Positions 40,908 through 49,812 of a DNA stretch of 64,000 nucleotides are shown here, piece after piece. The DNA is from Guptibacillus hwajinpoensis (lineage in GTDB: Bacteria > Bacillota > Bacilli > Bacillales > Guptibacillaceae), in contig NZ_LELK01000001.1 of NCBI RefSeq assembly GCF_001039475.1, positions 1,576,819 through 1,640,818 of the forward strand. Direction: 5' to 3'. The notes below the pieces were generated by a model. It saw nothing but the letters and a program-made list of their open reading frames with translations, was not told where the DNA came from and did not search any database. The translations under genes were made by a program, and so were the position numbers. Positions within the stretch are counted from its first letter, which is position 1; the number at the start of each line of letters is the position of its first letter.

Positions 40908-41992
40908 TGTATGATGACTGGTTTCTGTTTTCTTTTCAAATTAGGATAAGCCTCAAAAATACTTGCCACCAATTTATCACATCCAAATTTAAGCGCGTCA
41001 GTTGTTGGTAGAGCTAGATCATGTTCATACTGAGCAATTGTTTGCTCAAGCTCGTGATCAGACATATTCTCATGATTAATCGTCACTGCAATAACTTTAG
41101 ACTTCACAAAGTTTTCGATGAGATCAATCTCACTTTGGATCGTAGGCATCTTCATGTAACTGAAATCACCCAAATGTTCACGTTTAGGCGCATGTTGCAC
41201 AATAACCGCATCAGGTCTTGATCCTCTAATGATTCCACACGAACTAATATACGCAGGATGGCTTAATGCTCCCTGTCCTTCAACAATAATAATATCGGGT
41301 TTCTCATTTTCTACCGCTTTCATGATCTGGTTCTCAATTTCACCTGTCATAAACTGCGATGGAATAGCATCAATCGCTACACCATATTTGGCTCCTTGAA
41401 TTAACCCCGTCTGTCCTGTTGCAATAAATGCAACATTTAATCCCTGTTTCAGTAAGGCATCTTCAAGCAAAACAGATGTTGTTCGCTTTCCTATTGCACT
41501 GTCTGTGCCTAGTACTGCGATGATGGGCGTATCTATATTTAATATTCTACCCGAGAACAAGTGCATGTCTTTCTTCTCCGGTGGCTTCCTCACATCATGA
41601 ATTGTCACACCACATTTTTTCGCATGCTGAACAAATTCTTCATCATTTGTGAAAAATTCATGAAGAGGGTTAACGATATTCATCCCCAGTTCCATCGCTT
41701 TAAAAAGAAGATTCCGTTCATCCTGTTTTAAAAAAGCTTCAGAAGGAGCTATTCCATATATGAATTGGTTAGGTACACTCTGTACTGTTTCTAACGCATG
41801 ATCAAGATTTTTAAAGATGGGAATGTCATTGTGCTCTCCAAAAAGAAATTCACCGGCATCCAAATAAACTTTTGTACTATCAATAACGCCTACGATCTCG
41901 AATTTCCTTGAGCTTCTAACCAGCCCATTTGCTGTCTTCCCGTCCATTGTTCCGAATTTATTTTCACAATATACGATTGCTGTTTCTTTCAT
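40904..41992 (-). CDS. DUF1611 family protein (DgcN-like)
   Basis: A 362-residue protein matching DUF1611: N-terminal Rossmann-like part (AIVYCENKFGTMDGKTANGLVR) and a C-terminal P-loop NTPase-like domain (AVLGTDSAIGKRTTSVLLED, IIVEGQGALSHPAY, GSRPDAVIVQHAPKR). DgcN, a DUF1611 protein, takes part in D-glutamate catabolism in marine bacteria. With a racemase as translational partner, a role in D-amino-acid metabolism is likely here. The frame opens at 42061; AGGAGGAA fits the ATG at 41990-41992. Confidence 0.8.
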   Translation of the reverse strand: MKETAIVYCENKFGTMDGKTANGLVRSSRKFEIVGVIDSTKVYLDAGEFLFGEHNDIPIFKNLDHALETVQSVPNQFIYGIAPSEAFLKQDERNLLFKAMELGMNIVNPLHEFFTNDEEFVQHAKKCGVTIHDVRKPPEKKDMHLFSGRILNIDTPIIAVLGTDSAIGKRTTSVLLEDALLKQGLNVAFIATGQTGLIQGAKYGVAIDAIPSQFMTGEIENQIMKAVENEKPDIIIVEGQGALSHPAYISSCGIIRGSRPDAVIVQHAPKREHLGDFSYMKMPTIQSEIDLIENFVKSKVIAVTINHENMSDHELEQTIAQYEHDLALPTTDALKFGCDKLVASIFEAYPNLKRKQKPVIIH

Positions 41993-42509
41993 AAGGCAAT
42001 TCCTCCTAAATCTATTTTCACTGCAGTAAATCCGCATAAAAGAGATCTCATAGTTTGACAAGTAAAAACCTTGTCCATATAGAAAAAGCCTATAAGTAAA
42101 AATTTTTCAAAATTAGAAAACTTTCACACGGATCAAGTATAGCACAGAAATTTACATTATTTTTTTAATGTAGTTTTCTCACGGTAGTAATATAAGAAAA
42201 AAGTTGCAATAATCGATATATGATAACGTAATAAAATTATATTAATATAATTTTTACGCATAAAAAATTCTTATTTCCCTTTACTTAGTTGGACATCCAA
42301 TCACATCTTCACCTATATCCTTATGAATTCCTATGCTTTACGTTTCAGTTTTCTAATTGTAGAACTAGCACAAATCCTTATTCGAGGATTGTTATTCCCT
42401 ACCATTTCGCAATAACTAAGTAAGATAAAATTTCAGGAATATTTATTTTATGGTTTAAAAAAATAGGTTTCCGAATCGCCGAAAATCGTCGGAGTTCTAG
42501 TGATTCCAT

Positions 42510-42600
42510 ATAATAAATAAAAGAAGTACTAATCACTCGAATCATTAGCACTGCTTTTAACTTCCCCCAAAATAATGCATCATGAGTAACGTACCTACCT
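42510..42600. repeat. Family C element, copy 2 (decayed)
   Basis: AATAAATAAAAGAAGTACTAATC ... ATTAGCACTGCTTTT inner hairpin, then CATCATGAGTAACGT in the position where copy 1 has CATGAGAACCGTCCCC. The left GGGGACGG arm is not evident. Confidence 0.45.
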
Positions 42601-42619
42601 ATTACTATGAATTCCTACC

Positions 42620-42658
42620 AAAAAGGCTCCATGATGCAAACCAATGCGACATAGAGCC
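42620..42658 (-). terminator. Second terminator-like hairpin downstream of the kinase gene
   Basis: Minus-strand GGCTC/GAGCC with inner CGCATTGG...GC pairs and U5 tail. Sequence is strikingly like the SAM riboswitch terminator at 33712-33758. Confidence 0.6.
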
Positions 42659-42719
42659 ATTCCACGATAGATATATAAGTTTAATTGATTAAATTAATTA
42701 CACCATCACCATTCTCCAA

Positions 42720-42750
42720 CAAAAAAGGTAGCCGCATGCAGCGTGCCACC
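42720..42750 (-). terminator. Rho-independent terminator of the two-component operon
   Basis: GGTGGC (42745-42750)/GCTACC (42727-42732) with inner GC/GC pairs, U6 tail. Confidence 0.82.
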
Positions 42751-42761
42751 TCACCTAATTC

Positions 42762-44207
42762 TTACCGATCTAACTTTAAATAGACCCTAAACGTAGACCC
42801 AACCCCAACTTCACTTTCCACTTCAATCGTTCCGCCATGCGAATCAACAATCGATTTCGTGATCGCAAGTCCTAGTCCAGCCCCTCCTTGCTGACGCGTT
42901 CTCGAATCATCCGCTCGATAGAAGCGTTCAAACACGTGCGCCACCTTTTCTTTACTAATTCCTGATCCGTTATCTCTCACACTTAAGAGGGCTCTTTCAT
43001 TTTCCACTACTAGCGAAACGTTAATCGTTCCTGCTACCGGGTCCGTATGTTGTACGGCGTTATGAAACACGTTTAGGATAACCTGCTTCATTTTATCTGC
43101 ATCCACCCTCGCGATTAAGCCTTCCGTCAAGTCATAGTGAACCGTTCGCTCATCTACTAGTAAGTTCAGATTAGGTATCATGTTTCGAACGAGTGTTGAT
43201 AGATCTGTTTCTTCCACCTTGATTTCTGGTGCTCGGTCAAGCTTCGCTAATAATAACAGCTCCTCAACGAGCGCGATGACTCGTTTTGTCTCGCCATGCA
43301 TGCTTGATAGAATAATCGCTAATTGCTCAGGCTTCTGGGATGCTCCTCGTAAAAGAACTTCTATATATCCATAAATTGATGTGAGCGGCGTTCGTAATTC
43401 ATGAGAAGCGTCCGCGATAAATCGCCTCATCTGATTCTTCAATTCTTTTTCTTGTTCAAACGAAATGTCTAATCGTTCTAGCATGTCGTTAAAGGACTCG
43501 CTAAGGCGATCGATTTCTTCCTGTCCGTGATCAACTGGAACTCGCTCCGTTAAGTTCGATGCACCGATCGTTTTAACTTGATCAACGATGGTTGAAAGAG
43601 GATTTAACGTTTTCCGAATAACGGATAAATAGATAATAAGTCCACCTAAAAGCGCAATGAGCGATAACACAACGAAAGTAAACAGTTGTCTCCAAAGAAT
43701 TTGTTGCAGCTTCTCAGTACTAACACCCATCTGAAGCATTCCCCGCTCTCCATCAGTTGGCGGAATTGGCCTGAATACAAGCAACTGCCGGCCTCCGTCA
43801 GGATCTTCCACAACGAGAAGTGTTCTAGGCATTCGATTAGATAAATCATCCTGTATCTCTTCTCGTTCGCGCTCTGAAATTTCTGGAACCGAGAGTCCTT
43901 CTTCACCTAACAAATTCGTATACTCACCGTCTATAAATGCTAACGAGAATTCTTCTCTCGAAAGGAAACCAGGATTGGATGCGTTAGGTGGCTCTTGAAG
44001 GAGTTCTTCTGTTAGAAACGCTTCAACCGGAATCGACATTAGCTTCGACCGCAAACTCTCCGCTTCATTTTCATAAAGAAAATCCTTCATTATCACATAT
44101 TGAAGAATTCCGATAACCATTAAAATAAACGACAGAATAAACAGCATTCTCGTTAAGAGTTGGTAACGTAACGATTGGGGGGCAATGATTCTTTTCACGC
44201 TATTCAT
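42762..44207 (-). CDS. Sensor histidine kinase
   Basis: A 481-residue membrane kinase: helix at about 20-42, extracellular sensor domain (about 43-170), second helix near 175-195, HAMP, then HisKA with FIADASHELRTPLTSIYGY (His near 268) and an ATPase domain with N-box NVFHNAVQH, G1 DNGSGI and G2 GGAGLGLAI. It overlaps the response-regulator gene by 4 bp (ATGA). Divergent from a surface glycosylation operon, which is the likely regulon. Confidence 0.93.
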   Translation of the reverse strand: MNSVKRIIAPQSLRYQLLTRMLFILSFILMVIGILQYVIMKDFLYENEAESLRSKLMSIPVEAFLTEELLQEPPNASNPGFLSREEFSLAFIDGEYTNLLGEEGLSVPEISEREREEIQDDLSNRMPRTLLVVEDPDGGRQLLVFRPIPPTDGERGMLQMGVSTEKLQQILWRQLFTFVVLSLIALLGGLIIYLSVIRKTLNPLSTIVDQVKTIGASNLTERVPVDHGQEEIDRLSESFNDMLERLDISFEQEKELKNQMRRFIADASHELRTPLTSIYGYIEVLLRGASQKPEQLAIILSSMHGETKRVIALVEELLLLAKLDRAPEIKVEETDLSTLVRNMIPNLNLLVDERTVHYDLTEGLIARVDADKMKQVILNVFHNAVQHTDPVAGTINVSLVVENERALLSVRDNGSGISKEKVAHVFERFYRADDSRTRQQGGAGLGLAITKSIVDSHGGTIEVESEVGVGSTFRVYLKLDR

Positions 44208-44887
44208 GAGATATCCAATCTGTAGCCTGAGCCTCTTATCGTTCGGATCAGCGTATGTTCCTTATCCCGAAGCTTATCCCGTAAAGACCTAATGTACACT
44301 TCGACGATATTATCCTCGCCTTGAAACGTATAGCCCCACACTTTATCAAGGATCATCATTTTGCTTAGAACCATTCCGTGATTCAAGATCAGGTATTTCA
44401 GAAGTTCATATTCCGTCGGAGAAAGCGTTAGTAGCGACCCATCATAAGAAAATTCTTTCCGACGATCATCGATTTTGAACGAACCATATACCACTTCCCC
44501 GAATAGATCCGGAAACTGATTTCGAAGTCGCGCACCAATTCTTGCAAGCAATTCTTCGAAACTAAACGGCTTCACAACGTAATCATCTGCGCCGAGACTG
44601 AGCCCTTTCACACGATCATCCACTTCATCTTTCGCCGTTAGCATGATCACTGATGTTTGAACCCCGCTCTTTCGAATCATCCGACACACTTCGAATCCAT
44701 CGATGCCAGGCATCATCACATCGAGGATCGTAACATGTGGTTTGAATTCCTTCACTAACGTAATCGCACTCATTCCATCATGTGCTGTCTTTACTTCATA
44801 CCCTTCATTCTCAAGTCCCATTTCTAAAAATTGCACGATATGCTTTTCATCATCGACTAATAATATCCTCATTCCAGTTGTACTCAT
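44204..44887 (-). CDS. OmpR/PhoB-family response regulator
   Basis: A 227-residue regulator with receiver domain (phospho-acceptor Asp56 in TILDVMMPGIDG, switch Lys in VVKPFSFEEL) and a C-terminal winged helix (LSPTEYELLKYLILNHG ... VEVYIRSLRDKL). First gene of the two-component operon. A direct repeat with 11-bp period in the divergent control region fits binding of an OmpR-type dimer. Confidence 0.94.
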   Translation of the reverse strand: MSTTGMRILLVDDEKHIVQFLEMGLENEGYEVKTAHDGMSAITLVKEFKPHVTILDVMMPGIDGFEVCRMIRKSGVQTSVIMLTAKDEVDDRVKGLSLGADDYVVKPFSFEELLARIGARLRNQFPDLFGEVVYGSFKIDDRRKEFSYDGSLLTLSPTEYELLKYLILNHGMVLSKMMILDKVWGYTFQGEDNIVEVYIRSLRDKLRDKEHTLIRTIRGSGYRLDIS

Positions 44888-44953
44888 TCCTCTTCCTACC
44901 TTTCGCTCGGTTGTTGCTTCTCATTATAAAGATTTCTCACAAAAAGAAATACA

Positions 44954-44976
44954 GCTTTCAGCTAACTTTCAGCTTG
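44954..44976. promoter_or_regulatory. Candidate response-regulator binding site (11-bp direct repeat)
   Basis: CTTTCAGCT at 44955-44963 and again at 44966-44974, exactly 11 bp apart, in the divergent region between the response regulator and the GT39 gene. OmpR/PhoB-family regulators bind such repeats. Confidence 0.55.
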
Positions 44977-45050
44977 TTTTAATGTCCACATCAGCTTGGT
45001 CGTGCACAATACAAATAAGCGAACTTAAGCAAAACGAACTGGAGTGAAAA

Positions 45051-47159
45051 ATGATGAAAAAATTAAAACTAGACTTGCCCCTTATGTTGATCGTTCTATT
45101 ATCAGCATTTCTGAATGCCTTTAATATTTGGAAAGATGAATATGTGAACACGTATTACACGATGACCGTTGGCAGTATGATGCAGAGCTTTCATAATTTC
45201 TTTTTTGCTTCCCTAGATTCAGCAGGATCCGTAACCGTAGACAAACCACCCGTCACATTTTGGATTCAAACACTAAGCGCAGAACTATTCGGACTACATG
45301 GGTGGAGCGTGATTCTACCACAGGCACTCGCAGGTGTCGGATCGGTTCTACTACTCTATTTTCTAATCAAACCATCTTTCGGAACAACAGCAGCACGATT
45401 ATCCGCATTAGCGATGGCAACAACACCGATCGCAGTCGCTGTTAGTAGAACGAACAACATCGATAGCATGCTTGTTTTCACACTATTACTAGCAACCTAT
45501 TTTTTATTCAGAAGCATTAAAAAGCAAAGTGTCTGGAGCTTAATTGGTGCATTTGCGATCGTTGGGGTTGCCTTCAACATGAAAATGCTTCAAGCCTATA
45601 TGATTCTCCCGGCTTTCTATCTCTTCTATCTTCTAGCTTCTAATGTGAACTGGAAGAAGAAAATTGGTTTCCTAGGAAGTGCAACAGCTGTCCTCCTTGC
45701 CATCTCACTTTCCTGGGCACTGGTGGTTGATTTAACTCCAGAAGATCAAAGACCATACGTCGGCAGTAGCGACACAAACTCAGTGATGGAACTAGCATTT
45801 GGCTATAACGGTCTTTCGAGACTAACAGGTGAAGAGAACGGTGGCGGTGGCGCTACACAAGGCTTAACAAATGCGCCTGATCAAGGAACCGCCCAGCAAG
45901 GACCGCCTCAGACTGGACAGGACGGGACTGGCGTAGCTCCGCCAACAGACACAGATGGAGCTCAAGGACAGCCTAACGGTCAAGGACCACCTGGAGATCA
46001 AGCGCAAGCTGGAGGTCAGGGTCAGCAAGGAAATCTGGCGCAGGCTCAAGGTAATCGATTCGGAACAGGTGAAGAAGGACCACTTCGACTCTTTCAATCT
46101 GAACTATCCGGGCAAGCAAGCTGGCTTCTACCGTTTGTCATCATCTCGAGCATCGGGTTACTGATCGGCTCCAGGTTGAGAAACTTAACAATGAAGCAGA
46201 TGGAAACGATGTTCTGGCTAGCATGGCTCATTCCAGTCGCAATCTTCTTTAGCATCGCAGGCTTCTTTCACCAGTACTATCTCATCATGCTAGCACCACC
46301 AATCGCTGCAATCTTTGGAGCAGGTGCAGTACAACTCTTTGAGCTTTTTCGAAATGATGAAAGCAGCTGGAAATCATGGCTTCTCCCTCTCTCCATTGGA
46401 CTAACCGCACTTTTCCAGTGGTACATTATCTCGCCTTACGATGATGTAATTGGAGCAGGATGGTCAATCGCGGTCCTTGTACTAGGAATGGCATCAGTGC
46501 TCTTATTAGTTCTTATTAAACAGAGAAATTTACTTCTTTCATCAAGCATGACTGTAGTCATGTTACTAACCTTACTCATCGGACCAATGTACTGGGCAAC
46601 AACACCGATTGTATACGGCGGAAACAGCGCCCTCCCAGAAGCAGGTCCTGCAGTGCAAACAACGAGAGACGGAGTAGCTGCTATGACGAGCACGTCAATC
46701 GGAGCCCCAACACAGGCTCAAAATACCGGGGGAACCCCTGGTGAGGTGGATACCGAGATCGATGATAAAACACTAGCTTTCTTAAAAGAACAAAATACAG
46801 GCGAAACGTATTTATTCGCAACTTCTAGCTACCAAGTTGCAGCACCTTACGTGATCGATGAGAATGAGTCAGTCATTACAACGGGAGGCTTCTCTGGCAA
46901 TGATCCTGTGTATTCAGTGGAAGAATTTCAAGAATTAGTCTCAAGTGGTGACGTTCGCTACTTCTTACTTTCCGAGCAAGGTATGAGAGGCGGAAACTCT
47001 GAGATCGCCGAATGGATTGTTGCGAACGGAGAGGAAGTTCCTGAAGAGGAATGGCTTTCAACATCATCAAACGATCAAAAAGGGCTCAACCAACGCGGTG
47101 GATCAGCAACACTTTATGAACTAACACCATCACAAGGAGGAAATTCGAATGAATTATAA
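45051..47159 (+). CDS. GT39/ArnT-like membrane glycosyltransferase (YkcB-like)
   Basis: A 702-residue membrane glycosyltransferase with about 11 helices. The N-terminal loop has the catalytic Asp region (DEYVNTYYT and SAGSVTVDKPPVTFWIQTLSAELFG), matching B. subtilis YkcB. Residues about 260-345 are a low-complexity extracellular insert very rich in Gln, Gly and Pro. Such enzymes use polyprenyl-phosphate sugars as donors on the outer membrane face. It overlaps the GT2 gene by 11 bp; GT2, GT39 and GtrA together form a three-component glycosylation system. Confidence 0.88.
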   Translation: MMKKLKLDLPLMLIVLLSAFLNAFNIWKDEYVNTYYTMTVGSMMQSFHNFFFASLDSAGSVTVDKPPVTFWIQTLSAELFGLHGWSVILPQALAGVGSVLLLYFLIKPSFGTTAARLSALAMATTPIAVAVSRTNNIDSMLVFTLLLATYFLFRSIKKQSVWSLIGAFAIVGVAFNMKMLQAYMILPAFYLFYLLASNVNWKKKIGFLGSATAVLLAISLSWALVVDLTPEDQRPYVGSSDTNSVMELAFGYNGLSRLTGEENGGGGATQGLTNAPDQGTAQQGPPQTGQDGTGVAPPTDTDGAQGQPNGQGPPGDQAQAGGQGQQGNLAQAQGNRFGTGEEGPLRLFQSELSGQASWLLPFVIISSIGLLIGSRLRNLTMKQMETMFWLAWLIPVAIFFSIAGFFHQYYLIMLAPPIAAIFGAGAVQLFELFRNDESSWKSWLLPLSIGLTALFQWYIISPYDDVIGAGWSIAVLVLGMASVLLLVLIKQRNLLLSSSMTVVMLLTLLIGPMYWATTPIVYGGNSALPEAGPAVQTTRDGVAAMTSTSIGAPTQAQNTGGTPGEVDTEIDDKTLAFLKEQNTGETYLFATSSYQVAAPYVIDENESVITTGGFSGNDPVYSVEEFQELVSSGDVRYFLLSEQGMRGGNSEIAEWIVANGEEVPEEEWLSTSSNDQKGLNQRGGSATLYELTPSQGGNSNEL

Positions 47160-48132
47160 AAACATAAGGTACTCGATTATTATTCCAATGTATAACGAAG
47201 AAGCTGTGATCGTCGAAACGTACCGAAGACTGAAGAAAGTGATGAATGAAGTAGCTGAACCGTATGAGCTTCTATTCGTGAACGATGGTAGCTCTGATCG
47301 CAGCCTTGAGATTGTTAAAGAATATAGTGACTGGGACAATCGCGTTAAAGTAATCGACCTATCCCGAAACTTTGGTCACCAGATTGCGATTACCGCCGGC
47401 ATGGATTATGCCAGTGGTGACGCGGTCATCGTAATCGATGCAGACTTACAAGATCCACCCGAACTGATTCCCAACATGATCGAAAAATGGAAAGAAGGTT
47501 TTGAAGTCGTCTATGCGAAGCGAACGAAACGAAAAGGTGAATCGCTTTTCAAGCGAGTATCCGCATCACTTTTCTATCGAACATTAAGACGATTAACAGA
47601 CGTAGACATTCCACTCGATACAGGAGATTTCCGACTAATCGATCGAAAAGTATGCGACCAAATGAATCTCCTTAACGAGAAGAACCGCTTTGTGAGAGGA
47701 CTCGTTAGCTGGGTTGGCTTTAAGCAAACGGCTGTTGAGTACGAACGTGACGAGCGCCTATATGGTGAATCGAAATATCCGTTAAAAAAGATGCTGAAGC
47801 TCTCTTTAGACGGCATCACATCCTTTTCCTACAAGCCACTAAAAGCCGCGACCTATGCAGGTGTCCTCCTATCACTTTCAGGATTCATCTACATGCTGAT
47901 CGTGATCTTCCAGAAACTATTCACTGATTCTACTGTTACAGGATGGGCGTCCCTCATCGTCATTCAACTCCTCTTCTTCGGATTTGTACTCATGATCCTA
48001 GGAGTGATGGGCGAATATATCGGACGTATTTATGAAGAAGCAAAAGACCGCCCCGTATACATCGTTCGCGAAACGCTAGATAAAAAGGAACAAATTAGAA
48101 GTGACAACCATGTTGCGATTAACACTAAGTAA
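47149..48132 (+). CDS. GT2 polyprenyl-phosphate glycosyltransferase (YkcC/GtrB-like)
   Basis: A 327-residue GT2 enzyme: SIIIPMYNEEAVIVETYRRL start, DXD-type DADLQDPPELI, and two C-terminal membrane helices (GVLLSLSGFIYMLIVIFQKL, VIQLLFFGFVLMILGVMGEY). It loads a sugar from a nucleotide donor onto undecaprenyl phosphate at the inner face. An AAGGAGG site lies inside the GT39 3' end. Confidence 0.92.
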   Translation: MNYKNIRYSIIIPMYNEEAVIVETYRRLKKVMNEVAEPYELLFVNDGSSDRSLEIVKEYSDWDNRVKVIDLSRNFGHQIAITAGMDYASGDAVIVIDADLQDPPELIPNMIEKWKEGFEVVYAKRTKRKGESLFKRVSASLFYRTLRRLTDVDIPLDTGDFRLIDRKVCDQMNLLNEKNRFVRGLVSWVGFKQTAVEYERDERLYGESKYPLKKMLKLSLDGITSFSYKPLKAATYAGVLLSLSGFIYMLIVIFQKLFTDSTVTGWASLIVIQLLFFGFVLMILGVMGEYIGRIYEEAKDRPVYIVRETLDKKEQIRSDNHVAINTK

Positions 48133-48517
48133 CCCACCAAAGTTCATCAAGTTTGGTGTCACAGGTGTGATGAATACAGCGGTCGACTTCATCATCTTCT
48201 TTATCCTCTCAAGCCTAGGAGCGACGTACTATATCGCCCAAATCATGTCATATAGTGCTGGCGTTATGAATAGCTATTTCTTCAACCGCACGTGGACATT
48301 TGAGCAAAAAGATCGAATCAATAAGAAAGAATTTATCCGCTTTGTAACCGTGAATCTCATAACTCTGCTGCTTTCAACTCTCGTCTTAAAACTAAGTTTG
48401 CAGCAGGGTAACCTACCACTTTTATTTGGAAAGGTGATCGCTACACTGTTTGGGATGGGCATTAATTATGGAATGGTGAGTGCCTGGGTGTTTGCGAAGG
48501 GAGAGGAATTGAAATAA
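48101..48517 (+). CDS. GtrA family membrane protein
   Basis: A 138-residue protein with four membrane helices and the GtrA pattern (FIKFGVTGVMNTAVDFIIFF, SYFFNRTWTF). It probably flips the polyprenyl-phosphate sugar made by the GT2 enzyme. GTG at 48101 or ATG at 48110 are both possible; either way it overlaps the GT2 gene, indicating translational coupling. Confidence 0.88.
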   Translation: MTTMLRLTLSNPPKFIKFGVTGVMNTAVDFIIFFILSSLGATYYIAQIMSYSAGVMNSYFFNRTWTFEQKDRINKKEFIRFVTVNLITLLLSTLVLKLSLQQGNLPLLFGKVIATLFGMGINYGMVSAWVFAKGEELK

Positions 48518-48561
48518 CTCAAAAAACCACCGGGGCACGTAACAAGAAAACCATACAAAGA

Positions 48562-48597
48562 ACGGCCAGAGGCAGTAGTCTCTGAGCCTTTCTTTTC
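48562..48597 (+). terminator. Terminator of the glycosylation operon
   Basis: GGC-AGAG/CTCT-GCC stem with one bulge, then UUUCUUUUC. Confidence 0.65.
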
Positions 48598-48645
48598 TAT
48601 GTAGGTGTGTTCAATCAAATCTCCCACTAGTTAAAGACTCGAAAT

Positions 48646-48729
48646 CGAGTTGTTGCCTATTCTTCCTTAATCAATCAAGATATGAACGCAGATCTTGCAG
48701 CAGAAGCATTGAAGAACATTATTCCCTAA
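48646..48729 (+). pseudogene. Isolated dnaA coding fragment
   Basis: The frame from 48646 reads [20 protein letters not shown], then ALKNIIP and a TAA stop. This is the end of domain III / start of domain IV of Firmicutes DnaA (B. subtilis: [20 protein letters not shown], then ALKDIIP). No further DnaA sequence follows: after IIP the frame stops and the similarity ends. In frame it extends back to a TAG at 48628 with unrelated residues. It has no start codon or ribosome binding site and lies in a 330-bp gap between the glycosylation operon and the DoxX gene, so it is a displaced fragment of a dnaA gene. Confidence 0.82.
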
Positions 48730-48799
48730 ACTTTAAGAACATTGTATCAGTAAATGTCTCGGTTGTTCTTCATCTTTTTATTAAGCTTACTTGTACATG

Positions 48800-48833
48800 A
48801 AAATCCCCTCATCGCTAGTGCCACGAGAGGGGG
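48800..48833 (-). terminator. Rho-independent terminator of the DoxX/FMN-reductase unit
   Basis: Minus-strand CCCCTC/GAGGGG stem with CG/CG inner pair and AUUUUC tail. Confidence 0.75.
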
Positions 48834-48848
48834 TTAGATTAGATTAAA

Positions 48849-49202
48849 TTAAATTAATCGTCCAATTACTACAAATATTGCTAGTGCTAATATAATGATA
48901 TTGGTAACAACAGATTTCATTTCTTTTCGTTTTGCATGATGAATAGCTGCTAATACCATGATAATCGAAAAGCCGACTGCAGCAAGCGGTGTTAAAACAG
49001 GAACAATATTAAGTAACCAAGGTAAGATTAAACCTACTGCTCCTAAGATTTCAACAATTCCAATAAAAGCAAACAAATTGGAGGCATTTCCCGTACGATC
49101 TATCTCTTCATTTCCTTTCTTTGAAGGCATGACTTTTTGGCTGCCCACCATTAAAAATAATAATGCTAGTAATATTTGTACAATCCATAATGTAATATTC
49201 AT
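48849..49202 (-). CDS. DoxX family membrane protein
   Basis: A 117-residue four-helix protein (LWIVQILLALLFLMVGSQKVMP, FAFIGIVEILGAVGLILPWLL). It lies 27 bp after the FMN reductase gene on the same strand, with AAGGAG upstream, so the two are probably co-transcribed. DoxX next to an FMN/quinone reductase and an HxlR regulator is a common electrophile or quinone stress arrangement in Bacilli. Confidence 0.85.
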   Translation of the reverse strand: MNITLWIVQILLALLFLMVGSQKVMPSKKGNEEIDRTGNASNLFAFIGIVEILGAVGLILPWLLNIVPVLTPLAAVGFSIIMVLAAIHHAKRKEMKSVVTNIIILALAIFVVIGRLI

Positions 49203-49229
49203 AATGGCTTACACTTCTCCTTTATTAAT

Positions 49230-49778
49230 TTATCTCAAGGTTTTTAATGCACTACTCCAAGATATAACTTGGTCAAGCATTGCATCTACGTTAGTAAAAT
49301 GTAATTCAGCTGGTTTAAATGTAGTGTAATTCTCAAAATCAGTAAATAAAGATAATGTAGGGTGTACACGAACATCAGCAATAAGTAATTCACCTAATAT
49401 TCCTCGAAGGTGTTCAGCTGCACGAGCACCTCCTGTTGAACCATAACTTACAATACCGGCTGCTTTGTTATTCCAAGGTTCACGAGCTAAATCGAGTGCA
49501 TTTTTCAAGGCACCTGTTATGCTGTGATTGTATTCTTGAACGATGAATACGAATCCGTCCAGGTGGGAAATTTTTTTATTCCATGCAACAATTCCAGAAT
49601 CAGTTCCATCTGTTGTTCCTAAAAAAGGAAGGTTGTAATCAGCAATATCTACAACTTCATAATTGGCATCTGCCCGTTTATCAGCAATTTGTTTCACCCA
49701 ATCTCCTACTTGAGGGCTAACTCGCCCTACACGAGTACTACCTAAAATAATACCTATATTTAATTTTCCTTTTGTCAT
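49230..49778 (-). CDS. NADPH-dependent FMN reductase
   Basis: A 182-residue flavodoxin-like reductase (GIILGSTRVGRVSPQVGDWV phosphate-binding loop; QEYNHSITGALKNALDLA and YGSTGGARAAEHLR). Reduces FMN, quinones or nitro/azo compounds using NADPH. AGGAGGT site before the ATG. Divergent from the HxlR gene, its likely regulator. Confidence 0.88.
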   Translation of the reverse strand: MTKGKLNIGIILGSTRVGRVSPQVGDWVKQIADKRADANYEVVDIADYNLPFLGTTDGTDSGIVAWNKKISHLDGFVFIVQEYNHSITGALKNALDLAREPWNNKAAGIVSYGSTGGARAAEHLRGILGELLIADVRVHPTLSLFTDFENYTTFKPAELHFTNVDAMLDQVISWSSALKTLR

Positions 49779-49812
49779 TTTTCGTCTACCTCCTAGAATT
49801 GTTTTTGATTTA

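Larger units (their letters stand above)
41993..42761. other. Long intergenic region between DUF1611 and histidine kinase genes
   Basis: About 770 bp without a credible gene. The part next to the DUF1611 gene is very AT-rich and contains a possible extended -10 for it on the minus strand (TGCTATACT, reading from 42144 to 42136). The middle holds family C element copy 2 (42510-42600), and the right end two minus-strand terminators. Confidence 0.6.

Noticed and set aside
48849-49202. Antisense frame on the plus strand over the second DoxX gene (48958-49329)
   Set aside because: It spans two supported minus-strand genes and its translation lacks any domain or ribosome binding site.
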